DNA of 64,000 bases from Bacteroidetes bacterium UBA6221 (GCA_002421685.1 DISB01000024.1:1-64000), one strand, 5' to 3'; positions 1-9,757 are shown, numbered from the stretch's first letter. The notes: a model not told the origin generated them from the sequence alone. Translations and numbers: made by a program.

Positions 1-1579
1 TGGCATTGCCCAGTTTTACTACGCCCAGGTTAAGCTGAACTTCAAAGTTAGGGCAAGTCAGCACGTCAGGCTGCCCGGCCATATCAGGTCCGTTCATCAC
101 CTTAATCGTTACTGTGTCTTTATTGAAAGAAGGACAGTAGGGGTTAATAGTTGATGTTACCAGGTAGGTAGTGGTAGTTGACGGTGTAGCTACCGGGTTA
201 GCGCTGCCTGGATTAGACAAACTGCCGGGTGAGCCGCTAAGCACGGTCCACTGGTAGTTTGCACCGCCGGTTACACCCAGGAATGCAGGTTCACCATTAC
301 AGATACTGGTATCTGGAGACGCCTTCACAGGACCCCATATCTCCAGGTCTACCACCCTTGCATACTGCAGCAGGATGCCAGGAGGTTTACATGTAGAATC
401 TTTTATCAGCACAAGAAAGTTATGGGCTCCAACATCATTTGTAGTGGGGGTCCATTTGAAGCATCCACGTATTGAGTCGGTTTTTAAATTCGTATATATC
501 AGGCTCGCCCCCGGTATTGATGAAGCCAGGTTATCTTCTGCCAGTAGTATTGCACCTGTATCAGTAGATCTTACTGTAAAACAGAATTCTAATGTCTGAC
601 CTACACAACCATACACTTTATTATTAAGAAACGCGCCGCTATCGTTGATAGATACTGTATCCAGCGTAGGCGCTATAGAACTACAAGGCAGTACCTGTAC
701 CTGGATGTCACGCATTATCGAGCCGAGTTCATGCACGGTATTACCTATCTTCCTGAACTCGCGGGTCTTCATTGTTATAGTAGATGCCCCCTGCTGAGTA
801 GCGGTGAATGACATTTGACCGTTTGCCCCATTAAGGTTGAAGGTATTATTTGTCTGCAAAGGATTATTCACAAAGTTAATCGGTGGCGTAAGGGTTTGTA
901 TCGTTGCAGGGGTAGGTGTACCCACACATGAACCGGCTGCCAGAGGTTGAATCATAAGCGACCACAACGAATCACCATCAGCATCAATCGCACCGTTGTT
1001 GTAGGTATATGCCTGGTTCAAACAAACATAAGGAATTGGCTTAACTGAGTAATACGGAGAAGAGTTGTTCCATGTCTGGCTGGTGTTGAATATCGTTTCT
1101 ACATACAGGTTGCCAGGCACAATATTGTTTTGGTTATTCCGAGCATTTTCCCAACAAGCGAATTTCCAGTAATTACACCTTGTGGGCAAAGTGGCTATGC
1201 ACATGTACCACCATTCGCGATACCCTGGAACGGACGACGAGAGGTTATCACACTTATTGGAATACTGTGAGCAACCGGCCGATACAGATGAACCGTTAGG
1301 GCGGTTATCCGGGGGCAAAGTTCCCTGCCATTTATTCATTGGTACATTAAAGGTATTATTGTTACAAGTGTTGTAGAAACACAAGCTAAATGACCCAGGT
1401 TCCGATATACCCGTACAATCGCGATAAAACTTCATGAAAAACTGGTAAGTAGAATCGCTGATATGCACATAAATTAGTTCAGCACCTGCACAATGAGAAG
1501 CTTTTGCGTCCTTTGCAGGCCAAAGAGCAAATATTGATACAATTGCTGCTACTGAAACCAATGAGATAAACCTTCTCAT
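1..1579 (-). CDS. Large secreted adhesin-like protein with Ig/PKD-type domains (C-terminus outside window)
   Basis: An open frame of 526 codons runs from an ATG at 1579 to the window edge with no stop, so only the N-terminal part is seen. It starts with a signal peptide (basic MRRF, hydrophobic core, cut near AKAS) followed by a 'SHCAGAELIY' block, which is typical of giant Bacteroidota surface proteins that end in a gliding-motility or T9SS C-terminal domain. The middle is Cys-, Asn- and Thr-rich. Near the edge there is an Ig/PKD-like module beginning 'PDTSICNGEPAFLGVTGG' with a 'YQWTV' core and 'YLVTST' strand. A surface or secreted role is inferred from family resemblance; the sorting domain would lie beyond position 1. 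Confidence 0.8.
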   Translation of the reverse strand, partial: MRRFISLVSVAAIVSIFALWPAKDAKASHCAGAELIYVHISDSTYQFFMKFYRDCTGISEPGSFSLCFYNTCNNNTFNVPMNKWQGTLPPDNRPNGSSVSAGCSQYSNKCDNLSSSVPGYREWWYMCIATLPTRCNYWKFACWENARNNQNNIVPGNLYVETIFNTSQTWNNSSPYYSVKPIPYVCLNQAYTYNNGAIDADGDSLWSLMIQPLAAGSCVGTPTPATIQTLTPPINFVNNPLQTNNTFNLNGANGQMSFTATQQGASTITMKTREFRKIGNTVHELGSIMRDIQVQVLPCSSIAPTLDTVSINDSGAFLNNKVYGCVGQTLEFCFTVRSTDTGAILLAEDNLASSIPGASLIYTNLKTDSIRGCFKWTPTTNDVGAHNFLVLIKDSTCKPPGILLQYARVVDLEIWGPVKASPDTSICNGEPAFLGVTGGANYQWTVLSGSPGSLSNPGSANPVATPSTTTTYLVTSTINPYCPSFNKDTVTIKVMNGPDMAGQPDVLTCPNFEVQLNLGVVKLGNA

Positions 1580-1701
1580 ATTTTTATTATTTTATATTAC
1601 TTAATAGACCGGTGTTAATTTACGACAAATTTATTAAAGCTGGCGAATTATACTTCAAAAATAATCCACATAACAATCCTGATAAGACACTAAATATATC
1701 T

Positions 1702-2718
1702 TTATGGTTGGGCAGAAGGCCAAATTTGGTGTATGTAATTAATTATCTTTATGTTTTCAAGATCATTCATACACTTAAAATGACCTTTCGGGCATTTATC
1801 ATACCCTATTTTGCTGCAAGGCCGGCAATTTAATGCGTTGTTTTCTACTATGATTGATTGGGAAAAAATATTGGTTCCCAGGTTGTTATACCCATAATAG
1901 GGAAACATCCCGAATTTTGGGACAGTATTGCCCCATAAAGATATAACAGGTTTTTTAAATGCAGCAGCTACATGCATCAGGCCGGTATCATTACTTATAA
2001 CAATTTTAGAGTATTTAACCAGGCAGGCAGACTCATTAAGGCTAAATTTTCCACAGGCATTATAGATTTTCACGTTATCCACCGCTGATATTTCATCGCC
2101 GGCTACCTTGTCTTCGGGCCCGCCCAACAAAATAACCGGGAATGGCGACAACTGGCATAGCTCTTTCCATTTTTCTACCGGGTACTGTTTGGTGGGGTAC
2201 GACCCACCTATTACACAGGCTATATAACCTGCCCAGTGGCTCATAGGTATATCACGGTTCGTGACCTCGTCTGCTTCCGGAATAAAATAGTTGAGTCCAT
2301 GGCCATCGTTTTTTACCCCAAGGCGCTGCACCGCTTCAAAATAGCGTTCTACTATACTTTTATCAGGCAGAATATCTTTTTTGAAATTGACCAGCACCCA
2401 TTTCTGAAAATTAAGTTTAGGAAAGCTAAAGGCTTTGCACTTTAATGCACGCTTCACCTTTAACGTGCGGATATTTTTGTGCAGGTCAATAATGTAATCA
2501 TATTTCTCCCGCTTCAGGTCAGGGATAATATTATCAAGGTTGTCTTCCAGGTAATAACATTTGTCAATGTAAGGATTGTGCGCAACAACAGGCCGGAAAG
2601 ATGCCTTGGTAAGATAGTGTACCTGTATGTCGGGAACCTGCTTCTTAAGGCAGCGTATGACAGGGCTGGTCAATACTATATCTCCAATAGACGAAAACCT
2701 GATGATCAATACTTTCAT
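1702..2718 (-). CDS. Glycosyltransferase family 9 (ADP-heptose:LPS heptosyltransferase-like)
   Basis: 338 residues, the usual length for GT9 enzymes, which transfer heptose or a related sugar onto the lipopolysaccharide core at the inner face of the cytoplasmic membrane. The N-terminal 'ILIIRFSSIGDIVLTSPV'-like segment (here MKVLIIRFSSIGDIVLTSP) is the first Rossmann strand and acceptor loop. Near residues 240-260, 'SNDTGLMHVAAAFKKPVISLWG' is the nucleotide-sugar binding motif, with the conserved D and H. The C-terminus has Cys residues (CRPCSKIGYDKCP) that are common in GT9 proteins. A TAATTTTG -7 box at 2727-2734 lies in the 33-nt gap after the LysM gene, so it may have its own promoter. 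The acceptor sugar cannot be told from sequence. Confidence 0.88.
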   Translation of the reverse strand: MKVLIIRFSSIGDIVLTSPVIRCLKKQVPDIQVHYLTKASFRPVVAHNPYIDKCYYLEDNLDNIIPDLKREKYDYIIDLHKNIRTLKVKRALKCKAFSFPKLNFQKWVLVNFKKDILPDKSIVERYFEAVQRLGVKNDGHGLNYFIPEADEVTNRDIPMSHWAGYIACVIGGSYPTKQYPVEKWKELCQLSPFPVILLGGPEDKVAGDEISAVDNVKIYNACGKFSLNESACLVKYSKIVISNDTGLMHVAAAFKKPVISLWGNTVPKFGMFPYYGYNNLGTNIFSQSIIVENNALNCRPCSKIGYDKCPKGHFKCMNDLENIKIINYIHQIWPSAQP

Positions 2719-2751
2719 TCAGCGGACAAAATTATACAAACAAACTGTAAC

Positions 2752-3702
2752 CTAATGCGCCGGGGAATACCGTAGCTCGCACCATGCCTTATCCTCGCTC
2801 ACCATCAGCAATTCTTTTGCGCCACTACCTATACCAATCACAGCGTTATGATACATCTTTGTATCTGGTATAGGACCGAGTACTTTTACAAATATGGTCT
2901 TGTTGGTACCGGGGTTGTGTACTTTAATGATAGTGCCTCGTTGTGCCGTGTTGTGAAAAGCGTAAATAACGTTAGACCCTTGTAGTTTGCCTTTGTTTTC
3001 AAAAAATACGGCGGTACCCTTTTCTTCGTTCACTACTTGTTCATTGTTGGTTTGCGACATATAAAGCCGCTCTATTTCCGGCAAAGTATCAGCATAACTC
3101 TTCCTGATAACAATTACCGTTTCCTCTACGCCATTCTTTTTTGTTGTAGTACCCTGGCGACCATTATCCTCACCTTTCTTTTTGCGTTCATTTACCTCTA
3201 CCGTGTCGCCGAGCGGACCATCGCTTATATCATACAGTACCCAGCCTACAAATAGCACCCTACCCTCTTCAATATAATTATCAGGCATACCGTTCCATTT
3301 CTGCAATTGCTTCTGCTGCACGCCTGCAAGATGCGCAAGCCGGAACAGGTTATCATACCTCCTCACCTGGTAACGCAAAGGGCGCACATCAAACCGGTCT
3401 CCTGCAACTGCTTTGGCCTGGTTGTAAGGGCCATATGGTATGAATAATAATTGCCCGGGATTAAGCGGCGACTGGAAATTGATATTATTTTCTTCTGCCA
3501 GCAAGGCAACCGGCACGTGGTACATACGTGATAACCTGAAAACATTATCACCAGCCTCTACGCTATGTACTATCGCCCATTTGTCATTATGAAACATTAC
3601 TTCCAGCGTATCGATACCGGGATTTTCAGCCTGCACTGATATCTGCGCCCTTGCTGTAAGCACGTGAATGAAAAACAATATGACTAATGACGACCTAAGC
3701 AT
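2752..3702 (-). CDS. Secreted LysM protein with C-terminal RlpA-like double-psi barrel
   Basis: I start this at the ATG at 3702, because it opens a clear signal peptide (MLRSSLVILFFIHVLTARAQ); a longer in-frame version to 3753 would place 17 hydrophilic residues before it. After cleavage come two LysM modules: residues ~40-90 (HSVEAGDNVFRLSRMYHV ... LNPGQLLFIPYG) and ~105-155 (YQVRRYDNLFRLAHLAGV). These bind peptidoglycan glycan chains. A charged linker follows, then an RlpA-like domain (FHNTAQRGTIIKVHNPGTN ... VKVLGPIPD ... IGIGSGAKELL). The predicted location is the periplasm, bound to cell wall. RlpA proteins can be lytic transglycosylases; whether this one is catalytic is not clear. Confidence 0.8.
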   Translation of the reverse strand: MLRSSLVILFFIHVLTARAQISVQAENPGIDTLEVMFHNDKWAIVHSVEAGDNVFRLSRMYHVPVALLAEENNINFQSPLNPGQLLFIPYGPYNQAKAVAGDRFDVRPLRYQVRRYDNLFRLAHLAGVQQKQLQKWNGMPDNYIEEGRVLFVGWVLYDISDGPLGDTVEVNERKKKGEDNGRQGTTTKKNGVEETVIVIRKSYADTLPEIERLYMSQTNNEQVVNEEKGTAVFFENKGKLQGSNVIYAFHNTAQRGTIIKVHNPGTNKTIFVKVLGPIPDTKMYHNAVIGIGSGAKELLMVSEDKAWCELRYSPAH

Positions 3703-3736
3703 ATACCAGAAACGGCTATGGGTGAAAATACAATAA

Positions 3737-5104
3737 TTATGCCCAATCTGCATCTGTTATTTCCATCCTTATCCTCCAGTTTTTCGGAAGATAATTGTTC
3801 ACCCTGTTGCCTAAGGCTTTTATCCAGCCAAGGCCGAGCCCCGCATAGGTTACAAGATACCAACCTTTTTCGAGGCCCACGATACCGGCATCCTCTTTTT
3901 TAAGAAACTTTAACGCCTGCTCTTTATTTACTTCAATGGAGGGCAAGCTTTGCGACCTGTTTATACTCAGCGCAACTTCATGCGCAGGCAACCAGTCATT
4001 TTTCACAGGGCTTCCCAACTGTAATCCGGTTTTGCGCAGGTACACATATTGTTGCAGCAGGTTCAGGTCCCTCTCGTGTTGACTATTAATAGCCATATAC
4101 CCTTCTTTATCCGCGAGGCATATCCAATCATCGCTTTGCAAGAGGTGTTTACATTGTTGGTACACCTTACTATCATGTGCAGGTTTGAAACGCGGTTGCT
4201 TCAGTTCCGATTCTTCATTGTTCTTTCTGACAGCTGCTATAAAGAAACCTTCGCCCTGTACCTTATACGGAAAGAAACGATAGCCCTTGAATTGATGTTT
4301 TGTTGACGTGGTTTCCACAACACCCCACTCTTCCCTTAGTTGCACGGGCAATGAGGTTACTTCAAAATCATCAGCCAGCCAGTCGAGTATTTCTTCATCT
4401 TCCTGCGGCGAGTAAGAACAGGTGGCGTATATTAAAATTCCATTCTCTTTCAGTGCCGGCCATACATCGGCCAGTATGCGTTGCTGGCGTTGTGCACAGA
4501 GTTGCACATTGGCTTCGCTCCATTCATCCAAAGCCCTTTCATCTTTCCTGAACAGGCCGGAACCACTGCAGGGCGCATCTACTACTATAACATCAAAATA
4601 CCCTTTCAATTTGCCGAAGTCTTTGGGGTCGTTGCTGGCAACCCACGTATTCATATATCCCCAGCGGGTGATGTTCTCTTCCAGTATGGATGCACGTGCT
4701 CGGATGACTTCATTACTTATAAGCAGGCAGTCTTTTTCCAATAGGGATGCTATCAATGTACTTTTACCGCCGGGTGCCGCGCATAGGTCCAGCACACGAA
4801 GGTTGTTTCTATCAGGGATTAACTGCTGCACTACATGGCTGAGGAACATACTCGATGCTTCCTGCACATAGTACGCACCTGCATGATACAATGGGTCGGT
4901 TGTGAAGACGGGACGTTCGGGCAGGTAGCGTCCTTCAGTACACCAGGGCACTTCTTCATAATTTTCAAATACCTCCGTTTGCTTAACCGGGTGCAATCGG
5001 ACGGAAGTGACTGCTGCTGTTTCATGAACAGCTATGAATGCACCTTTGTCGAAACCCTTTACCTGCCCCAGGTCTGTCAGCAATATTTCGGGTAGTGGTT
5101 TCAA
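3737..5104 (-). CDS. rRNA (cytosine-C5-)-methyltransferase, RsmF/NOL1-NOP2-Sun family
   Basis: 455 residues. The SAM-binding motif I is 'LDLCAAPGGKST' (about residue 105). Motif IV 'VDAPCSGSGLFRKDE' holds the first conserved Cys and motif VI 'ATCSYSPQEDEE' holds the catalytic Cys, a pattern specific to 5-methylcytosine RNA methyltransferases. The C-terminal ~160 residues match the RsmF-type extension (…EALKFLKKEDAG … GLGLGWIKALGNRVNNYLP), a PUA-like RNA-binding part. It most likely modifies 16S rRNA. The ATG lies only 3 nt after the purB stop, so the two genes are probably co-transcribed. The exact rRNA position is inferred from family only. Confidence 0.9.
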   Translation of the reverse strand: MKPLPEILLTDLGQVKGFDKGAFIAVHETAAVTSVRLHPVKQTEVFENYEEVPWCTEGRYLPERPVFTTDPLYHAGAYYVQEASSMFLSHVVQQLIPDRNNLRVLDLCAAPGGKSTLIASLLEKDCLLISNEVIRARASILEENITRWGYMNTWVASNDPKDFGKLKGYFDVIVVDAPCSGSGLFRKDERALDEWSEANVQLCAQRQQRILADVWPALKENGILIYATCSYSPQEDEEILDWLADDFEVTSLPVQLREEWGVVETTSTKHQFKGYRFFPYKVQGEGFFIAAVRKNNEESELKQPRFKPAHDSKVYQQCKHLLQSDDWICLADKEGYMAINSQHERDLNLLQQYVYLRKTGLQLGSPVKNDWLPAHEVALSINRSQSLPSIEVNKEQALKFLKKEDAGIVGLEKGWYLVTYAGLGLGWIKALGNRVNNYLPKNWRIRMEITDADWA

Positions 5105-5107
5105 TTG

Positions 5108-6451
5108 CTATTTAAATACCCCCGTATAATTATGCGGCGTTATGGCTTTCAGTTCTTTCTTCACTGCTGCTGATACTTTCAGCGTACCGATGAAATGATG
5201 TATATCTTCTTTGGTAATGCTGCTCTTACCGCGCGTCAGTTCTTTCAATGCCTCGTAGGGCTGCGGGTAGTTTTCCCGGCGCAGGATGGTTTGTATCGCC
5301 TCTGCCACCACCGCCCAGTTATTATCCAGATCCTGTTTCAGCTTATCCTTATTCAACAATAATTTGCCCAGGCCTTTTTCAAGACTGCGGAGCGCCAGGT
5401 AGCTGTGCGACAAAGGCACGCCTATATTCCTCAGTACAGTACTATCCGTCAGGTCGCGCTGCAGGCGGCTGATGGGCAGCTTGGCACTCAGGTGTTCGTA
5501 CAAGGCATTGGCTATACCCAGGTTGCCTTCGGCATTTTCAAAGTCTATCGGATTTACTTTGTGCGGCATAGCGCTGCTGCCTACTTCACCCGCCTTAGTC
5601 TTTTGCTTGAAGTAATCCATAGACACATAAGTCCAGACATCGCGGGAGAAATCTATCAGGATATTATTGATGCGCTTCAGTGCATCGAACTGGGCGGCCA
5701 GGTTATCGTAATGCTCTACCTGGGTAGTGTACTGCATGCGCTCGAGGCCCAGCTTATTGTTCACAAACTCGTTGCCAAACTTCTGCCAATCCGTTTTGGG
5801 GAATGCTACATGGTGGGCGTTGAAATTGCCCGTAGCGCCGCCAAACTTAGCTGCAAAGGGTATATGGCTCAGCAACCTTACCTGCCCCTCCAGCCTTTCT
5901 ACAAATACCTGCCATTCTTTACCCAATGTAGTGGGCGATGCAGGCTGGCCATGTGTGCGGGCCAGCATAGGTATGCCTGCCCATTCGCCTGCCATTTTTT
6001 TCAGCGACAATACAATATTCTGCAACATGGGCAGGTATTCCTGCTCCATGGCATCCTTCCAGCTCAGTGGTATGGCGGTATTGTTGATATCCTGCGAGGT
6101 GAGGCCGAAGTGTACCCACTCCAACACATCACCCGCACCCAAGGCTTTCAGCTTCTCTTTCAGGAAGTACTCCACGGCTTTTACGTCGTGGTTGGTGACG
6201 CGCTCGGTAGCCTTTATCTGCTGTGCATCTTCTTCTGTAAACTCTGTATATATCTTACGCAGTTTCGCGGGCTTGGCCTCGGCGGGCAGGGTAAATACCT
6301 TTTTCTGTGCCAGGAAGAGGAAATACTCCACCTCTACCAATACCCTGTACCTGATAAGCCCGAACTCTGAAAAATACGGAGCCAGCGGCGCCAGTTGGCT
6401 CCTGTAACGCCCGTCAACCGGGCTGATAGCTGTTAGTGCTGATAATTGCAT
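5108..6451 (-). CDS. purB: Adenylosuccinate lyase
   Basis: 447 residues. Cleaves SAICAR to AICAR plus fumarate and adenylosuccinate to AMP plus fumarate in purine synthesis. The N-terminus 'MQLSALTAISPVDGRY' matches the E. coli-type PurB start, so I use the ATG at 6451 instead of the one two codons upstream; a TAAATTTG -7 box at 6455-6462 overlaps that upstream codon, which supports this. The fumarase/aspartase superfamily signature with the catalytic Ser loop is 'SSAMPHKVNP' near residue 290. 'ARTHGQPASPTTLGKE' carries the conserved TH, and 'HFGLTSQDINN' is also present. It is followed after 3 nt by the rRNA methyltransferase gene. Confidence 0.97.
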   Translation of the reverse strand: MQLSALTAISPVDGRYRSQLAPLAPYFSEFGLIRYRVLVEVEYFLFLAQKKVFTLPAEAKPAKLRKIYTEFTEEDAQQIKATERVTNHDVKAVEYFLKEKLKALGAGDVLEWVHFGLTSQDINNTAIPLSWKDAMEQEYLPMLQNIVLSLKKMAGEWAGIPMLARTHGQPASPTTLGKEWQVFVERLEGQVRLLSHIPFAAKFGGATGNFNAHHVAFPKTDWQKFGNEFVNNKLGLERMQYTTQVEHYDNLAAQFDALKRINNILIDFSRDVWTYVSMDYFKQKTKAGEVGSSAMPHKVNPIDFENAEGNLGIANALYEHLSAKLPISRLQRDLTDSTVLRNIGVPLSHSYLALRSLEKGLGKLLLNKDKLKQDLDNNWAVVAEAIQTILRRENYPQPYEALKELTRGKSSITKEDIHHFIGTLKVSAAVKKELKAITPHNYTGVFK

Positions 6452-6505
6452 GCGCAAATTTACACTTTAGTGTTGGTTATTTCCACGGGCTCATCCCCTC
6501 TTTAG

Positions 6506-6534
6506 GTCATGGCGAGGTACGAAGCCATCTCACG
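6506..6534. repeat. Dispersed 'GTCATTGCGAGG..AAGCAATCTC'-type intergenic repeat, short copy
   Basis: This stretch upstream of purB resembles the common intergenic repeat with a core like GTCATTGCGAGG and AAGCAATCTC; here it reads GTCATGGCGAGG and AAGCCATCTC. A longer relative lies at 9890-9933 on the opposite strand. No coding potential is apparent. Confidence 0.5.
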
Positions 6535-6638
6535 AAACGTGATGAATTATTCTCAACCCGCTACCTGTCACCTGAACTGTAGGTCGAAAAAAGCATCCGG
6601 AAGGTACAGTATCATCACAAAACCCATAATCTCTAACA

Positions 6639-7325
6639 TTACCCACAAATAAAACGGTAACCCACACCCTTGAGCGTAATAATCGTATTAGGGCTATTGC
6701 TGAAATATTTTCTGATCCGGTTGATATACACGTCCAGGGTACGTGAATGGTAAAGAGAGTTATCGCCCCAAATTTTGTGCAACAAATCATCCCTGCTTAC
6801 TACATTGTTCCTGTGCCTGTACAGCAGACTCAATATAGCCGCGTCCTTGTAGGTAAGTGTTATCACTTTATCATCAGGTGTACGCAGTTCCAGCCTTGCG
6901 GGCATAAACACAAAAGCCCCGATTGGTATTTCATCAGGTTCTCCAGGTTGGGCGATACCATATTTTTCTTTTAGCCAGCTATTGATACGCACTACTACCT
7001 CACCCATACTGAACGGCTTGCGTATATAATCGTTGCAACCTGCATCAAAACCTTTCACCAGGTCGCCGGTTTGAATTTTAGCCGTCAATAATATTATGGG
7101 TATATTCTTATCAACGGAGCGTATCTGCCGTGTAACCTCAAATCCATCTTTGCCCGGCAACATAACATCCAGGAGGCACAGATGGGGGCGGTATTCACGA
7201 TATGCTAACTGTATTTGGCTACCGTTGCTGACGTGGTGCACATCAAAGCCTTCCTTTCTTAAGGCTTCTGTTACAAGCTGTCCAAGTATTTTTTCATCTT
7301 CTGCAAATAATATCCTGTGCTTCAT
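6639..7325 (-). CDS. OmpR-family response regulator
   Basis: 228 residues with a receiver domain (1-120) and a winged-helix DNA-binding domain (~135-228). The receiver has the acidic pair (AEDE), phospho-acceptor Asp53 in 'CLLDVMLPGKDG', the switch Thr81 (LLTAK) and Lys103 (IRKPF). The effector half ends in 'HSRTLDVYINRIRKYF' and 'TLKGVGYRFICG', the recognition helix and wing of OmpR/PhoB proteins. It lies 20 nt downstream of the histidine kinase gene on the same strand, so the two form a cognate pair. Target genes are unknown; the divergently placed trypsin-like protease gene 8849-9757 is a possible one. Confidence 0.95.
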   Translation of the reverse strand: MKHRILFAEDEKILGQLVTEALRKEGFDVHHVSNGSQIQLAYREYRPHLCLLDVMLPGKDGFEVTRQIRSVDKNIPIILLTAKIQTGDLVKGFDAGCNDYIRKPFSMGEVVVRINSWLKEKYGIAQPGEPDEIPIGAFVFMPARLELRTPDDKVITLTYKDAAILSLLYRHRNNVVSRDDLLHKIWGDNSLYHSRTLDVYINRIRKYFSNSPNTIITLKGVGYRFICG

Positions 7326-7345
7326 CTAATAAACAGTAAAATGCT

Positions 7346-8734
7346 TTAACAAGGAAAAATAATAGTAAAAACAGCTCCACCACCGGGCCGGCTATCAACA
7401 GTTATGCTGCCGTTATGCAATTGTACAGTCTGCGCAACAAAGCTCAACCCTAAACCATTCCCCCGAACATCGTGTGTATCTCCGGTGGGTATCCGGAAAA
7501 ATGGTTCGAAAATCTTTTCCCGATACGGTGTATCGATACCCACCCCGTTGTCTGACACCATAATACAAATACTGTTACCCTTCCTGGATACTTTTATGAA
7601 GATGCGGGGTGCTTTATTCGTATTATATTTAATACCGTTGTCTATCAGTGATGTTAACATATTTACCAAAAGCGTCCTGTCTCCTGCAAACTTTATTGGC
7701 TCCGTAATATCGTATGCTACACAGGCGTTATTTTGCATACATAATATATGCATTGCATGTACGGCCTCTGTCACCACCTCGCTAATATCTATGACTTCTA
7801 CATTTACGGAAAACTCTATACGGTTCATTTTCCCGTAGGCGAGTATCTTGTCTACTATCAGTTTCATCCTGTTCAATTCAGATGATGCAAAACCTGCATT
7901 TTGTGTGTTTGTTCCCGCGGGTGTATCTTGTACAAGGCTTTCTATTATTAGCTGCAGGGATGTAAGCGGGGTTTTTAACTCATGCGTAATATTGCTGAGA
8001 AGTGTTTCTTTAAACATGGCTGATTCGTGCTGCAAACGGTATGCCCTATAATACAAAAGAAAAGCTGCAGGTACGAGCAAAAGAATAAATACAGCCGCTG
8101 CAATATACCCTGCCATATTTATCAAAATGTCTTTGAATGATACAGTATAACCGATACGGTACACATCGGGCTGATAATAATTAATGATAAAGGGGCGGGT
8201 GGTATACAGGCCAGGCGAAGAAATACTATCAGCAATCGCGACAAATAAGGGGCTATACCTGGCCTGCCGGGTGATATAAAACTTACCGTGAAATTGTTCT
8301 TTGCACAAGCTATCCTTCAGTAGTTGTTCAAAATCATTTATTGTATGTACGGCACCAGGTATGAACGAAATGCCTAATCGCTCAAGTGTATCTTTATTAA
8401 AGCTTGGCACACTGTCCGGCAAGGCGCTGTTCTTTTTTCGCCTAGTTTCTTCATCGTCAAATGTTATCTGCATTTTACCGGTATTGCCCGTCATACCTAT
8501 GGCGAAAGCTTGTTTGTTAGCTCCGTCTCTATCTTTGTAGCTCCCGGCCAGGTTATTAAGCGTCAGGTTTTCGTTTTGAATGATAGTAGCAACTGCATTT
8601 GTAATATCGCCAAATTTATCTGCCAGTAACTTTTGTTCCAACCTGAAAAAAATGTACCCGCTCCATAGTAGTACTATAGCAATAGCAGTTGAACTAACGA
8701 TACCTGCCACACCTATTAGTTTCCCTTTCTTCAT
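7346..8734 (-). CDS. Membrane sensor histidine kinase
   Basis: 462 residues. A transmembrane helix at ~8-30, a periplasmic sensor segment of ~180 residues with no recognised domain, and a second helix at ~210-232 (GYIAAAVFILLLVPAAFLLYY) put the kinase core in the cytosol. The phospho-acceptor His lies near residue 250 in 'LLSNITHELKTPLTSL'. The ATP-binding boxes are N (SLIDNGIKYNT), G1 (VSDNGVGID), F (IFEPFFRIP) and G2 (RGNGLGLSFV). There is no HAMP domain between TM2 and the dimerisation helix. It is upstream of, and presumably co-transcribed with, the OmpR-type regulator. Confidence 0.94.
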   Translation of the reverse strand: MKKGKLIGVAGIVSSTAIAIVLLWSGYIFFRLEQKLLADKFGDITNAVATIIQNENLTLNNLAGSYKDRDGANKQAFAIGMTGNTGKMQITFDDEETRRKKNSALPDSVPSFNKDTLERLGISFIPGAVHTINDFEQLLKDSLCKEQFHGKFYITRQARYSPLFVAIADSISSPGLYTTRPFIINYYQPDVYRIGYTVSFKDILINMAGYIAAAVFILLLVPAAFLLYYRAYRLQHESAMFKETLLSNITHELKTPLTSLQLIIESLVQDTPAGTNTQNAGFASSELNRMKLIVDKILAYGKMNRIEFSVNVEVIDISEVVTEAVHAMHILCMQNNACVAYDITEPIKFAGDRTLLVNMLTSLIDNGIKYNTNKAPRIFIKVSRKGNSICIMVSDNGVGIDTPYREKIFEPFFRIPTGDTHDVRGNGLGLSFVAQTVQLHNGSITVDSRPGGGAVFTIIFPC

Positions 8735-8848
8735 AATACTAAGGTAGTGCCCCTGTCATAAGAAACGATGCGTTTAACGTTATTTAAGGTTGGTTAACTA
8801 CTTTAAACAAATAATAGTATGTGTTAAAGTTAGGTTTGCAAAAAAACA

Positions 8849-9757
8849 ATGAAAAGGTTATTTGTTTTCTTCATGGCTCTGGCGTCATCACCAGTTTATA
8901 GCGGCATTTACAGGCACGATACCGACCCTGAAAAATATAAAAAGATGGCGCAACAACAAGAATTTGCATGTGTTGGCGAAGTATTCGAAGACTATAGCGG
9001 GGCGCCTATTGGTAGTTGCGTATTGATAGGTAACAGGTACGTACTGTCCGCAGCACATTGTTTTATTAAGGGCGATAATGTAATAGATACTCAATATGTC
9101 GTAAACGGGCAGAAAATCACCACGTACAAACAGATTAATATAGCCCCGGGAGAGGCTTCAGACTATACATTCAGGTTCAACCACAAAAGGTATGCAGGAA
9201 ACAGACTGGTTATTCATCCCGAATACCTGGCCAATACCAGGGAGGGCAGATGTGATATTGTATTAATAGAATTAAAAGACACTGTAGATGGGATTCACCC
9301 CGCTGCTATCAACAGTGTTTTTGACGAACTGAACGTGTTGGCTACAGGAGTAGGCTATGGGGTATCGGGAAGGGCAGATAAACCTGAAGAGGTTGATATA
9401 TATATGGAAAAGATTGCGGGACAAAACCGGATAGATAGCATTGGGGGGCATGTAATAAGCAACAGGCCTACAGTATTGATGGCCGACTTCGACCATCCTG
9501 AGATAAAAGAATGGAATAAAATGGGTAGCCCCGAGCCGGTAGAGTTGGAATATGCCGTAGGCGGCGGTGACAGCGGCGGACCATTATTCAGGCAAACAAA
9601 CCAACGGTGGGAACTGATTGGCATATGTAGCGGCGGCGGCGTAGCAGTGGCGGACTTCATCACAAAGGGATATTATAGCCAGGTAAGCCAGTGGACCCGC
9701 GTATCTGTCTTTTATGATTGGATTGAAAATACTATAAGGGACATGCAAAAAATGTAG
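8849..9757 (+). CDS. Secreted trypsin-like serine protease (S1 family)
   Basis: 302 residues. A signal peptide (MKRLFVFFMALASSPVYS) directs export. The chymotrypsin-fold triad is visible: His70 in 'LSAAHCF', Asp136 in 'GRCDIVLIEL' and Ser242 in 'GGGDSGGPLF'. Cys pairs (41/57, 71, 135, 260) may form disulfides. It is a little longer than the minimal S1 domain, with the additional ~30 residues at the N-terminus perhaps acting as a short propeptide. It is divergent from the two-component operon, with 114 nt between start codons, a configuration compatible with control by that system; that link is inference. Trypsin-like proteases are less frequent in Bacteroidota than subtilisins. Confidence 0.9.
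   Translation: MKRLFVFFMALASSPVYSGIYRHDTDPEKYKKMAQQQEFACVGEVFEDYSGAPIGSCVLIGNRYVLSAAHCFIKGDNVIDTQYVVNGQKITTYKQINIAPGEASDYTFRFNHKRYAGNRLVIHPEYLANTREGRCDIVLIELKDTVDGIHPAAINSVFDELNVLATGVGYGVSGRADKPEEVDIYMEKIAGQNRIDSIGGHVISNRPTVLMADFDHPEIKEWNKMGSPEPVELEYAVGGGDSGGPLFRQTNQRWELIGICSGGGVAVADFITKGYYSQVSQWTRVSVFYDWIENTIRDMQKM

Noticed and set aside
5405..6370. A 321-codon plus-strand frame opposite purB
   Set aside because: Entirely antisense to a complete, motif-verified purB. The translation has no recognisable motif.
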